From the IMG/VR virus record IMGVR_UViG_3300050119_000309, positions 1-36,933 of that record: 36,933 nucleotides of DNA, one strand, 5' to 3'. Positions 7,340 to 13,914 of the stretch are shown here, one piece after another. This DNA is from a virus. Position 1 is the first letter of the stretch, and every line of letters begins with the position of its first letter. Both the position numbers and the translations under genes were made by a program. The notes under the pieces are model-generated. The model ran no database searches. It saw only the letters and a program-made list of their open reading frames with translations, and was not told the DNA's origin.

Positions 7340-8023
7340 CTACTGCTGGGCCGGCGAGCGGTCCTCGATCAGGGCGGCCGGGACGCCGGCGGGGATGTCG
7401 TCGGGCGACGTCGGCAGCCAGGTCTCGCGGAGCCCACTCGGGGCCTCGGCGTCGGGGACCATGACCCGGCGCAGGACGACGGGCTGGCCCTGGCCGTCCA
7501 TCACCACCTTCATGTTCTCGCCGGCGGGCATTCCCGGATCCGGCACCGGCGGTGGGGGCGGGCCCTCGTCGACGCCGGATCCGAAGACGGCGGCGTCCGG
7601 GGTGGGGATCAGGTTGCCGGCCGCGTCCCAGGGCTGCGGCTCTGTCATGACACTTTCTGCGCCTACCAAATCGGCCCCCTCAATTCGGGAGCCCCCAGGG
7701 GTGTCGAGGTCGGCCGGCGAAGTACCCGGGTCGGCCGTAGATGGGGAAGCCGTGCTCGGTCCCGTCGTGGATGGGGCCGAGCTCCCGGTAGGGACCGAGC
7801 GGAGCGCGGGCGACCGGGCCTCGGTGGTCGGGTTCACCTCGACGAGGTCCCAGCAGTTCTCGGCGAAGGCGGCGATCGTCTCGCCCTGCGGGTGGGTCGA
7901 GTCGGCGGCCGAGTAGATCAGAAGTTCACCGTGGCGGCCTGTGTCGAACGACACCGCCTCCTGGAAGGTGTGGACGGCGCGAACGGTGCTTTCCCCGTCG
8001 AGCGCCTCGGTCACTCGGATCAT
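7340..8023 (-). CDS. Hypothetical two-part protein with Pro/Ser/Thr linker
   Basis: The ATG at 8023 is chosen because GAGAGGAGCGAC precedes it; the frame is open upstream to 8167. The 227-residue product has a folded-looking N-terminal domain (about 1-65), a Ser/Thr/Pro/Gly-rich linker (about 66-125) and a C-terminal Pro-rich part. An internal ATG at 7648 preceded by a drop in third-base GC could be the start of a separate 102-residue protein. This is the first gene of the leftward packaging transcript and is followed by a promoter-like region. Family not recognised. Confidence 0.6.
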   Translation of the reverse strand: MIRVTEALDGESTVRAVHTFQEAVSFDTGRHGELLIYSAADSTHPQGETIAAFAENCWDLVEVNPTTEARSPALRSVPTGSSAPSTTGPSTASPSTADPGTSPADLDTPGGSRIEGADLVGAESVMTEPQPWDAAGNLIPTPDAAVFGSGVDEGPPPPPVPDPGMPAGENMKVVMDGQGQPVVLRRVMVPDAEAPSGLRETWLPTSPDDIPAGVPAALIEDRSPAQQ

Positions 8024-8081
8024 GTCGCTCCTCTCGATGGTGGCCGGGCCGGCCTTTGTTTCATGAACCATTTCCAGTCGT

Positions 8082-8098
8082 CCCGGGGTCTCCCCGGG
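8082..8098. promoter_or_regulatory. Inverted repeat at the leftward start site
   Basis: The sequence CCCGGGG-tct-CCCCGGG is a perfect 7-base inverted repeat with a 3-base centre. It spans the expected start of transcription for the leftward promoter at 8100-8127, so it could be an operator or a 5' hairpin in the leader RNA. The mirror-image arrangement on the rightward side (palindrome just past the -10) makes a regulatory role more likely. Confidence 0.45.
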
Positions 8099-8099
8099 C

Positions 8100-8127
8100 A
8101 CCATACGGCCGCCCAGCGGGGCGTCAG
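8100..8127 (-). promoter_or_regulatory. Leftward promoter of packaging block
   Basis: On the minus strand a -35-like CTGACG (8127-8122) is followed after 16 bases by a -10-like TATGGT (8105-8100). Each matches the consensus at four of six positions. The predicted start near 8093 leaves a leader of about 70 bases before the ATG at 8023. Only one strand position fits this well in the region; strength is unknown. Confidence 0.45.
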
Positions 8128-8392
8128 AGGCGGATCCATCGCCCGGCGGGATCGTAGAGCATGTCATGACACCAGACCGTGATTTTCAGAACCGTCGGTG
8201 CTTCGAGGTGCGCTCCTCTCTCCGACGTGCGCCGGAATGGGACGTCCTGGATGCCCCCCGTGCCTGGCCTGGGCCTGGACGGTCGACCGTCGCAAGGTGG
8301 GCAGGGGGGGCGCGTCGTCGACGTCGATGTCATCGACGCGGCGCGTCATCGACGGATGGTCATCAGTGACCGGTCGATCAGTGTCAGTGGTG

Positions 8393-8422
8393 TTGACAGT
8401 AGGCACGATGACCAGCGACAAT
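8393..8422 (+). promoter_or_regulatory. Rightward promoter of accessory operon
   Basis: A perfect TTGACA (-35, 8393-8398) is separated by 18 bases from GACAAT (-10, 8417-8422), placing the start near 8429, about 53 bases before the ArdC gene. The -35 is overlapped by one copy of a 14-base repeat, and a palindrome begins at the start site, so this looks like a regulated sigma-70-type promoter. Confidence 0.65.
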
Positions 8423-8430
8423 GGTCAGTG

Positions 8431-8450
8431 GTGGTGACGATCGTCACCAC
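8431..8450. promoter_or_regulatory. 20-base perfect palindrome, candidate operator
   Basis: GTGGTGACGA is followed directly by its reverse complement, giving a perfect 20-base palindrome immediately downstream of the predicted rightward start site. A dimeric repressor bound here would block clearance by RNA polymerase. Read as RNA it could also fold into an 8-base stem with a GATC loop. A near-copy of the sequence overlapping its left half (TCAGTGGTG-K-TGAC) occurs 41 bases upstream over the -35. Confidence 0.6.
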
Positions 8451-8452
8451 GT

Positions 8453-8482
8453 AGGCGAGACCACTGAAAGCAGGCGAGACCA
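8453..8482 (+). repeat. Duplicated leader element with ribosome site
   Basis: The 11-base element AGGCGAGACCA occurs at 8453-8463 and 8472-8482, the second ending on the A of the ATG of the ArdC gene. The same element precedes the ATG at 9759 (9749-9759), and its first ten bases precede the ATG at 11356 (11345-11354). It includes an AGGCGAG stretch at Shine-Dalgarno distance, so it is likely the ribosome-binding leader shared by this operon. Confidence 0.55.
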
Positions 8483-9345
8483 TGACGAACACCCTTGACC
8501 GGTCGTCGACGTCGAAGACGGCCGACCGACTGAGCGAAGCACACGACCTACTGACGTCGGCCGTCGAACGGATGGCGACCGGCGACGACTGGCGTCGGAT
8601 GCTTGAGACGTCGGCGCGGTTCCACCAGTACAGCGCCAACAACGTCTTTCTCATCATGCTCCAAGCGCCCGACGCGACCAGGGTCGCGGGCTACCGGACC
8701 TGGCAGTCGCTCGGACGTCAGGTCCGGAAAGGTGAAAAGTCGATCCGGATCCTGGCACCTTGCAAGTACCGGACGAAGGACGTCGACGCGGTGACCGGCG
8801 AAGAGACCACCCGCGTCGGGATCCGAGGATTCACGACGGTCGGAGTCTTCGACATCGGCCAGACCGACGGCGAAGAGATCGCCGACGTTCGGCCGGTCCT
8901 GCTCGAAGGTCAAGCGCCGGAAGGACTGTGGGACCACGTAGCGGCCCAGGTCGCCGCGGCAGGGTTCACCCTTGAGCGTGGCGACTGCGAGGGCGCCAAC
9001 GGCTTTACCAGGTGGTCCGACAAGGTGGTCAGGGTCCGCGACGACGTCGACGACGCGCAGGCGGTCAAGACGCTGGTCCACGAGCTGGCCCACGTCATGC
9101 TTCACGACGGCCCGGGCGGCTGGTCCTGCCGCGGTCTCATGGAAGTCGAAGCGGAGTCTGTCGCCTATCTCGTCTGCCAGCTGGCGGGCATGACGACCGA
9201 CGCCTACAGCTTCGCCTACGTGGCCAGGTGGGCCCGGGATCCGATGCGGCCGGTCGATGACGTCCGGCTGTGCGCTGACCGCGTCATCAAAGCGGCCCGG
9301 GCCATCTACGCGCTCGGACTGGTCGAGATCGACGGGGAGGTCTGA
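8482..9345 (+). CDS. ardC: ArdC-type antirestriction protein with metallopeptidase domain
   Basis: This 287-residue protein has the two-part layout of ArdC. The N-terminal single-stranded-DNA-binding-like domain (about 18-125) includes FHQYSANNVFLIMLQAP, a YRTWQSLGRQVRKGEKSI segment and a beta-rich part. The C-terminal zinc peptidase domain has HELAH at 200-204 and a downstream Glu in EVEAESVAYL (221-230), the third ligand pattern of ImmA/IrrE-like peptidases. Known ArdC proteins protect incoming DNA from host restriction. As first gene of a promoter-controlled operon it fits an early anti-defence role. The ATG at 8482 follows the AGGCGAGACC element. Length and motifs are intact. Confidence 0.88.
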   Translation: MTNTLDRSSTSKTADRLSEAHDLLTSAVERMATGDDWRRMLETSARFHQYSANNVFLIMLQAPDATRVAGYRTWQSLGRQVRKGEKSIRILAPCKYRTKDVDAVTGEETTRVGIRGFTTVGVFDIGQTDGEEIADVRPVLLEGQAPEGLWDHVAAQVAAAGFTLERGDCEGANGFTRWSDKVVRVRDDVDDAQAVKTLVHELAHVMLHDGPGGWSCRGLMEVEAESVAYLVCQLAGMTTDAYSFAYVARWARDPMRPVDDVRLCADRVIKAARAIYALGLVEIDGEV

Positions 9346-9346
9346 C

Positions 9347-9664
9347 ATGTCCGACGTCACCAACACCGACCGAGCGACCTGGGCCCACGCCGCGCTGTGT
9401 GCGTTCGCCGAGGAAACCGGCCAGCTGAACGACCTGACACACGACCCTGAGTCGGTCGTCGGCGACCTGATCGCCGACCTCCGCCACTGGACCGACGTCG
9501 ACGATCTTGACTGGTCGGCGATCATCCGACGGGCGGACATGCACTATGAGTCCGAGACCATGCTCGAGTCCGACCGAGTGTCGATCGAGATCGACCTGGT
9601 GGCTGGTGTTGCCAGGTACCGGGACCCGACGACCAACGACACCTGGACGGAGCCGATCTCCTGA
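9347..9664 (+). CDS. Hypothetical acidic protein
   Basis: This 105-residue acidic protein follows ArdC with a one-base gap; a GGGGAGG ribosome site precedes the ATG at 9347. It is predicted helical at the N terminus (Trp/Ala rich) and strand-rich at the C terminus (IEIDLVAGVARYRD). No known family, Cys pair or membrane segment is seen. Its tight spacing implies co-transcription with ardC and possibly a partner role, which is inference. Confidence 0.65.
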   Translation: MSDVTNTDRATWAHAALCAFAEETGQLNDLTHDPESVVGDLIADLRHWTDVDDLDWSAIIRRADMHYESETMLESDRVSIEIDLVAGVARYRDPTTNDTWTEPIS

Positions 9665-9683
9665 TACCAGCGGGGGCCCGGGG

Positions 9684-9716
9684 GGGGCGGTCGGGGGTGG
9701 GCCCCGCCCCCGCCCC
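9684..9716 (+). terminator. GC-rich hairpin inside the accessory operon
   Basis: GGGGCGG (9684-9690) pairs with CCGCCCC (9710-9716), and the interior GGGTGGG/CCCGCCC segments can pair with one G-U wobble. There is no U tract, so it is at best an attenuator or an RNA-stability hairpin. The adjacent G runs (9671-9687) could also form a G-quadruplex. It separates the ardC pair from the next gene, which has its own ribosome leader. Confidence 0.4.
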
Positions 9717-9758
9717 ACGGTGCCATCAGGGGCGCCCAACGACCAGAAAGGCGAGACC

Positions 9759-10091
9759 ATGAACGACGAATTGCAGACGACCGTCAACGGGATTCTGACC
9801 ACCCATCACCTGACCATCCCGGAGCACGGCTGGCGGGCGGCGGGCGATCCGACCGACGTCGAAGAGGGCAACCGGGGAGACGAGCGGTCCCTACTGACGG
9901 CCGAGCTCGTCATAAACGGGACGTCGCATCACCTGGTGGCCTACCAGGTCGACGCGGCGGGCCATCCCGTGAACGACGACCACGGCGAGACGGTCGACCA
10001 GTACTACGCCGCGGCGGGCGCGCTCGGCCAGTTTGAGTCCACGACCATCGGCCACCGGGACTACCTGGTGGTCCTGACGCCGTTCGACTGA
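9759..10091 (+). CDS. Hypothetical protein
   Basis: This 110-residue protein has an ATG at 9759 that follows the shared AGGCGAGACCA leader. The sequence is mixed, with a His-rich N terminus, an acidic middle and a beta-like C terminus. No catalytic motif or membrane segment is seen, and the family is not recognised. Its stop overlaps the next ATG by one base (TGATG), so it is coupled to the HTH gene downstream. Confidence 0.65.
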   Translation: MNDELQTTVNGILTTHHLTIPEHGWRAAGDPTDVEEGNRGDERSLLTAELVINGTSHHLVAYQVDAAGHPVNDDHGETVDQYYAAAGALGQFESTTIGHRDYLVVLTPFD

Positions 10092-10555
10092 TGGCCCGTA
10101 TCGACCTGGCCGACGTCCGCGTATCGGTCCCACCTCCCCGCCGCCAGTCGGGCGGGGAGTGGGACTGGTACCACGCGCTCGCGTTCGGCGATCGCATGTT
10201 TGTCCGCCGGTTCATGGTCTCCGGTGGGACCAGCCCTGACGACCTGGCCACGCAGCTCGGCCAGGACATCGACGCCACCATGGCCCGTTGGATCGACAGT
10301 CTCCGGGCGGAGCGTGGGATCGGCGAATTCGGAGACGTCGACGACGTCTGGGACAATTTCGCCGTGGTCGACGACCTGAGCGAGCTGGTGGGCCCGGGCG
10401 AGGTGGCCGAGCTGCTCGGAGTCAAGGCGCCCACTGTCCACCAGTGGCGCCACCGGGGTCTTATGCCCGACGTCGTGGCGGTACTGACGTCGACGCCCAT
10501 CTGGCGGCGGTCCGACGTCGAGGCCTGGGCCCGGGACACGGGGAGGCTTTCATGA
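10091..10555 (+). CDS. MerR/excisionase-like helix-turn-helix DNA-binding protein
   Basis: This 154-residue protein has a C-terminal winged helix-turn-helix (about 98-148) of the excisionase/MerR N-terminal type: a GPGEVAELLGV helix, APTVHQWRHRG recognition helix and IWRRSDVEAWARD. The N-terminal 95 residues are a separate acidic domain. It is a candidate regulator of the nearby palindromic promoter or an architectural DNA-bending factor. No integrase is seen in the window, so an excisionase function is not assumed. The ATG overlaps the upstream stop. Confidence 0.72.
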   Translation: MARIDLADVRVSVPPPRRQSGGEWDWYHALAFGDRMFVRRFMVSGGTSPDDLATQLGQDIDATMARWIDSLRAERGIGEFGDVDDVWDNFAVVDDLSELVGPGEVAELLGVKAPTVHQWRHRGLMPDVVAVLTSTPIWRRSDVEAWARDTGRLS

Positions 10556-10758
10556 AACGTGTTACCCGATACCTGCTCCGGCTGGCGGCGGTCGCCCTGG
10601 TCGTGTTCCTGGTCACCCAGAGTCACTACGCGGGCCCGTCGCCGGTGCCTGGTGGCCTTCCGGAGACGGCGTGGCCGTCGCTGGGCGAAGAACTGGCCGT
10701 ACTCGCCGGGGCGGTCGCCCTGGTCGTGGTGTCGATGGTGGATAGCCTCCGGTCGTGA
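10552..10758 (+). CDS. Small two-helix membrane protein
   Basis: This 68-residue protein starts in an ATGA overlap. It has a short basic N terminus and two hydrophobic helices (about 8-22 and 46-62) joined by a Pro/Gly/Ser loop. It resembles small phage membrane proteins of unknown role. A holin role is possible, but no endolysin lies nearby. Its location in an accessory operon suggests interaction with the host envelope, an inference. Confidence 0.6.
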   Translation: MKRVTRYLLRLAAVALVVFLVTQSHYAGPSPVPGGLPETAWPSLGEELAVLAGAVALVVVSMVDSLRS

Positions 10759-10958
10759 ACCGGATCCGGTGGTGGTGGATTACGCGCGATCGCGCGGTGA
10801 CCCGGGGCCGACGTCGGCGCCGGTACCAGGTCGACGTCGACGTGGCGGTCGAGATGTGCTCCGACCGGCCCGCCAGCCCGGAGACCCTGGCCGCGCTCGA
10901 GGACATCGCCCGGGCGGCGGCGGCCATGGACCGGCGTGCCGGCCATACTCCGGACTGA
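10755..10958 (+). CDS. Small Arg-rich hypothetical protein
   Basis: This 67-residue protein has a GTG start in a GTGA overlap with the preceding stop. A basic Trp/Arg-rich N terminus (about 1-24) is followed by an acidic, helical remainder. It could bind nucleic acid through the basic region, but no family is recognised. Four-base overlaps on the upstream side support the start. Confidence 0.55.
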   Translation: MNRIRWWWITRDRAVTRGRRRRRYQVDVDVAVEMCSDRPASPETLAALEDIARAAAAMDRRAGHTPD

Positions 10959-10967
10959 CAGCCCACC

Positions 10968-11147
10968 GTGGCGAGGCGCCGGATCTACCAGGGCGACGGG
11001 GAGCGGGTCATCATCACCCACTACGTCTGCCCACCGGGCGAGGACCACGACCGCCAGTGGTTCTCGACGTCGCTGCACACGAACCCGTGCCCCGTCCACG
11101 GTTTCGAGAGGTTCGAGCCGGTCTGGCAGTACGTCGTCCCGGGCTGA
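10968..11147 (+). CDS. Small Cys/His protein, 59 residues
   Basis: GTG at 10968, nine bases after the preceding stop, opens a 59-residue frame ending at TGA 11145-11147. It contains His18, Cys21, His27, His36, Cys41 and His44 (NPCPVHGF), consistent with a small zinc site, and then a Phe/Trp-rich end. The third-base GC is high throughout. It shares the compact Cys/His character of several other genes in the window. The function is unknown. Confidence 0.6.
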   Translation: MARRRIYQGDGERVIITHYVCPPGEDHDRQWFSTSLHTNPCPVHGFERFEPVWQYVVPG

Positions 11148-11355
11148 TACGGCGCCGGGCGGGTGTCGGGTACCAGGAGCGGGGTCCACTTCCACCGGAT
11201 CCCATTGACGGGTCAACGTCGGGTGACCGTCCCGGATAACACCTACCGCAACCCTCGGCGACGGCCCGCCCGGCGCCGCCGCTGACGGTACCCCTGGCAG
11301 AGCTCGGCCGTCCAGCGGTACTATCGACGCCCAGCGACAACGGAAGGCGAGACCG
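11148..11355 (+). other. Intergenic region with leader and possible 40-residue frame
   Basis: About 208 bases precede the gene at 11356. A GTG at 11163 opens a 40-residue Arg-rich frame ending at 11285, with no clear ribosome site, so it is not called as a gene. TTGACGGGTCAA (11205-11216) is a short inverted repeat. A possible -10 TACTAT at 11319-11324 is not matched by a good -35. Just upstream of the ATG is CCAGCGACAACGG (11331-11343), close to CCAGCGACAATGG at 8412-8424, then AGGCGAGACC (11345-11354). Confidence 0.4.
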
Positions 11356-11826
11356 ATGACCCAAGGCGCCGATAAGCCTCGTTATGTCAACCCGGCCGAA
11401 CTGCCGGCGGGGACGGTCATCCGCCACCGGCCGAGCGGGGCCCGGCTGCAGCTCAGGATCCGAAAGCTGGACGTCGCCGGCACCCGGCCCGGCTGGTGGA
11501 TGACCGACGGGTCCGGTCTGGTCGACGACGCCTGGGACGGCGGCGAGTGGGAGGTCGACACGCCGGTCGATCTGCCGACGGCCCGGGCCCGCAACGCGCT
11601 GGCCGAGCTCCGCGAGGCCATGGACGTCATCCGACCGCCCACGCCGCGCTTCCCCGACGGCAACGGGCCGAGCCTCGAACAGATGATGCGCCTGGGCTTC
11701 GACCTGGTCGAGCACATCCTCACCCAGGTCGACACCCTGCTCGGATCCGACGACCGCTTCGAGCGGGCCCTGTACGACCACGACCTGCCGGCCATCCCGG
11801 CGGAGCCCCGGATCTGGCCGCTGTGA
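11356..11826 (+). CDS. Hypothetical protein with shared leader
   Basis: This 156-residue protein has an ATG at 11356 after the AGGCGAGACC leader. The first 70 residues look beta-rich (VIRHRPSGARLQLRIRKLD, Trp-rich segment) and the remainder is helical (about 75-135). I see no catalytic motif. It opens the second half of the accessory operon, and its stop overlaps the next GTG, so genes from here to 13095 are tightly coupled. Confidence 0.62.
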   Translation: MTQGADKPRYVNPAELPAGTVIRHRPSGARLQLRIRKLDVAGTRPGWWMTDGSGLVDDAWDGGEWEVDTPVDLPTARARNALAELREAMDVIRPPTPRFPDGNGPSLEQMMRLGFDLVEHILTQVDTLLGSDDRFERALYDHDLPAIPAEPRIWPL

Positions 11827-12212
11827 CCAGCCATCATCACCACCTCGAGCAGCAGATGGGCGGGCATCCCGTCACCATCACCACCCAGCTGCCCGGGTGC
11901 CCGTGGTGCGGCTACGGGAACGCCGTCTCGTCGACGGCCAGCCCGGTCACTCCGAAGGACGGGGACGCGGCCGTGTGCGTCTCCTGCGGCGCGGTGGCCA
12001 TCTTCACCGACGACGTCGGCGGTCGACGCCGGGCCACCCCGGAGGAGACGAGCGAGATCCTGGCCATGCCGGCGGCCCAGGAAGGCAAGCGTCGAGTCCA
12101 GGGGTTCATCGCCGAGATGAAGGCCAAGGCCATCCACGTCGGTGTCGGGATGCCGGCGGTGTGCGCGGCGTGCGACGAGCTCTGGCCGTGCTCGGGATCC
12201 TCCGATGGCTGA
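11823..12212 (+). CDS. Zinc-ribbon protein with C-terminal Cys cluster
   Basis: This 129-residue protein starts at GTG 11823 (GTGA overlap). It has a His run at residues 4-7, a classic zinc ribbon (Cys26/Cys29 in CPWCG and Cys52/Cys55 in CVSCG), and a C-terminal Cys cluster (Cys114, Cys117, Cys123). Small ribbon proteins of this type are frequent in actinophage genomes and have no assigned role. The His run is natural-looking in context. DNA/RNA binding or protein-protein contact is inferred. Confidence 0.72.
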   Translation: MTSHHHHLEQQMGGHPVTITTQLPGCPWCGYGNAVSSTASPVTPKDGDAAVCVSCGAVAIFTDDVGGRRRATPEETSEILAMPAAQEGKRRVQGFIAEMKAKAIHVGVGMPAVCAACDELWPCSGSSDG

Positions 12213-12627
12213 GATGCCGCCGATCGAGACGGCTGAGTGGGACCTGGTCAGTGGCGCCGCTGTCGAGTACCTGCTCGGGTCCGTGGCCATCGACCCGCAG
12301 CAGTCGATGGACGCCCTGGACGCGCTGTGGGGCCGCGTCGGTGGCGAGGAGATGGGCGAGGCCGGGATCGCGGTGACCACCCAGGCGGCCATGTGCGCCA
12401 TGGTGGGTCTCTTCGCGGCCGAGCTGGTCCGGATGCTGCTCGAGGCCGAGGACGACCCGGACGTCACCGCCGCCAGCGACAATCGGGTCTGCCGGGTCTG
12501 CGGCTGCACGGCCCTGAACGCCTGCCGGCCGGCGGCCGGCGCCGTCGGTGGCCACGATCGCCCGTGCCATTGGGTCGAGGTCGACCTCTGTAGCGCCTGC
12601 CAGGCGGTGGTGCCCGATGCCGATTGA
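12205..12627 (+). CDS. Protein with actinophage Cys-rich C-terminal domain
   Basis: This 140-residue protein begins at ATG 12205, overlapping the previous stop by eight bases. After an acidic helical part (about 1-85) it has a Cys-rich domain: VCRVCGCT (about 96-103), a further Cys, then HWVEVDLCSAC near 122-132. This CRxCGCT...WVExDLCSAC pattern recurs in small actinophage proteins of unknown function and is probably a zinc-binding fold. The stop overlaps the next ATG. Confidence 0.68.
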   Translation: MAEMPPIETAEWDLVSGAAVEYLLGSVAIDPQQSMDALDALWGRVGGEEMGEAGIAVTTQAAMCAMVGLFAAELVRMLLEAEDDPDVTAASDNRVCRVCGCTALNACRPAAGAVGGHDRPCHWVEVDLCSACQAVVPDAD

Positions 12628-12886
12628 CGATGAGGGCGTCGACGCCCTGACCCTGTCGCTCGTCGAGGAGGCATTCCGCCACGTCGCCGACGCCGTGGTG
12701 CATCAGTCCGAGGGCGACCAGTCCGAGAGCGCGCTGGCCGCCGCCAGCTACGCCGGGCCCCAGGTGATGCTCCTGTCGGCCGCCGTCAACGTGGCCGCCT
12801 CGCTGGTGGCCATGCTCATCATCGAGACCGGCGACAGCGCCCGGGAGCTGGTCGACCGGGCCCTGGCCGGAGTGGGAGATCTCTGA
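12617..12886 (+). CDS. Small hydrophobic hypothetical protein
   Basis: This 89-residue protein has an ATG at 12617 overlapping the upstream stop by 11 bases. Residues about 37-66 are Ala/Val/Leu rich and could form an amphipathic or membrane helix, while the ends are acidic. No family is recognised. It is coupled to the next gene by one-base overlap at 12886. Confidence 0.58.
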   Translation: MPIDDEGVDALTLSLVEEAFRHVADAVVHQSEGDQSESALAAASYAGPQVMLLSAAVNVAASLVAMLIIETGDSARELVDRALAGVGDL

Positions 12887-13095
12887 TGCCGATCGAGCCC
12901 GGGACCACCATCGACGCCGGCACGCGGGTGCTCATCACCGGCTACCACCCGTGGAAGGGCCACAGCGCCACCGTCGTCTCCTGGAATGACGATCTCCGGG
13001 CCTGGAAGGCCGACGTCGACGCCGGCGGATCCGTCTTCATCTGGGCGCCCGACTTCGACCTGGCCGACGTCGACGACTTCCACCTGGGAGTGTGA
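12886..13095 (+). CDS. Small beta-barrel-like (KOW/SH3-type) protein
   Basis: This 69-residue protein has the profile of a small all-beta domain: GTRVLITGYHPWKGHSA (about 12-28) with turns, then alternating strands to residue 60, resembling KOW/SH3-like folds. A nucleic-acid or ribosome-contact role would be conventional for such folds but is only inference. Its stop overlaps the following GTG. Confidence 0.58.
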   Translation: MPIEPGTTIDAGTRVLITGYHPWKGHSATVVSWNDDLRAWKADVDAGGSVFIWAPDFDLADVDDFHLGV

Positions 13096-13181
13096 CCGGG
13101 GCCGACCGGGTCCTGCTCTTCGCCGTGCTTCTGCTGGACTTGGTCCTGTGGGCCATCGTCATCCTGGTCCTGGTGAGGTGA
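13092..13181 (+). CDS. 29-residue single-span membrane microprotein
   Basis: GTG at 13092 overlaps the stop of the upstream gene (GTGA) and opens a 29-residue frame ending at 13181. Residues 7-28 are almost all Leu, Val, Ile, Ala and Trp with one Asp, forming one membrane helix with a terminal Arg. The tight overlap and high third-base GC support translation. It is short enough to be overlooked by standard gene calling. The role is unknown; small phage membrane peptides can disturb host envelope functions. Confidence 0.5.
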   Translation: MTGADRVLLFAVLLLDLVLWAIVILVLVR

Positions 13182-13185
13182 ATTC

Positions 13186-13914
13186 ATGAATAGATCCACA
13201 ATGGCGGAGCTGGTCCGGGACTTCGGGCCGCCGCCGCAGCGCGAGCCCTTGTGCGCGCCGGCCAGCGCCCGGATCACAGTGCTACCCGTCATCGCTCCGA
13301 CCGGGTTCTGGCTGCCACCGTGGCGGACGTACGGGGGGCTCCGGATCCCGGCGCCCCCCATTCCGGAGATCCCGGGCCCGGGTGGATCCGTGTCGATCGA
13401 CCCGGCCAACACCGAGCGGTACCTCGAGCGGCCGTCTGGCCTCTGGGAGCCGTTGCCCCGCCTCGAGTGGATGCGGTTCTACCAGCCGATGACGATCACG
13501 CCGGAGGATCTGAACGCCGTGATGACGGCCGAGATCTCGAGGGCGAGCGACGACTTCTGGCGGATGGTGGCCGAGCTCGCCGGCCAGTCCGCCGGTCTCG
13601 GCCGGATCCGGGCCCGGCTCGTCGACTACCGCTCCATCGGCTGGGATCCCCGCGACTGTCCCTGCCCGGACTGCCGGCAAGAGCTCGAGCGCGTCGCCGC
13701 CGTCGACGAGGTGCGGCCGGCGCCGGTGTACGACCACGCCCCGCTCGCGCACGGCGGGGTCGACAACGATCTCGACCCGGAGTGGTCGACCAGGGTGAGC
13801 TCCGAGGGCCCGGGCCTGCTCATCGAGGAGCTGCTCGACGACTCGACGCTCAAGTTCCTCGAGAAGCGCCGGCAGGTGAAGCCGGCTACGCGTCCACCCA
13901 GCGCCCGCCCCTGA
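13186..13914 (+). CDS. Last gene of accessory operon, hypothetical protein
   Basis: This 242-residue protein starts at ATG 13186, preceded by a GGTGAATTC stretch. The N-terminal third is Pro/Trp rich; a helical central region (about 105-145) is followed by a CPCPDC cluster near 161-166 that may bind metal, then an acidic region and a Lys/Arg-rich tail. Its 3' end overlaps a convergent minus-strand gene by 29 bases. No known family is recognised. Confidence 0.65.
   Translation: MNRSTMAELVRDFGPPPQREPLCAPASARITVLPVIAPTGFWLPPWRTYGGLRIPAPPIPEIPGPGGSVSIDPANTERYLERPSGLWEPLPRLEWMRFYQPMTITPEDLNAVMTAEISRASDDFWRMVAELAGQSAGLGRIRARLVDYRSIGWDPRDCPCPDCRQELERVAAVDEVRPAPVYDHAPLAHGGVDNDLDPEWSTRVSSEGPGLLIEELLDDSTLKFLEKRRQVKPATRPPSARP

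Larger units (their letters stand above)
8024..8481. other. Divergent intergenic control region
   Basis: These 458 bases separate the leftward packaging block from the rightward accessory operon. I see a leftward promoter with a palindrome near its start site, a rightward promoter with a 20-base palindrome, several CAGTG-type repeats (8364-8467) and a 10-base palindrome TGTCATGACA (8162-8171). Short open frames cross it, but none has a convincing start, ribosome site and codon pattern. Confidence 0.7.

Noticed and set aside
7643-8172. TGTCATGACAC present at 7643 and 8162
   Set aside because: Contains ATG in both cases and is short; may be chance, and one copy is inside a coding frame.
9671-9720. 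G-run region as a regulatory G-quadruplex
   Set aside because: G runs are present, but a simple C-rich partner downstream makes a hairpin more likely; recorded only as a hairpin.
10091-10555. HTH protein as a phage excisionase
   Set aside because: The fold type fits, but no integrase or attachment site is visible in the window, so only a DNA-binding role is called.
11823-11870. CATCATCACCAC followed by CTCGAG, like a cloned His tag
   Set aside because: The sequence continues naturally into a zinc-ribbon gene with local codon use; no vector sequence is seen on either side.
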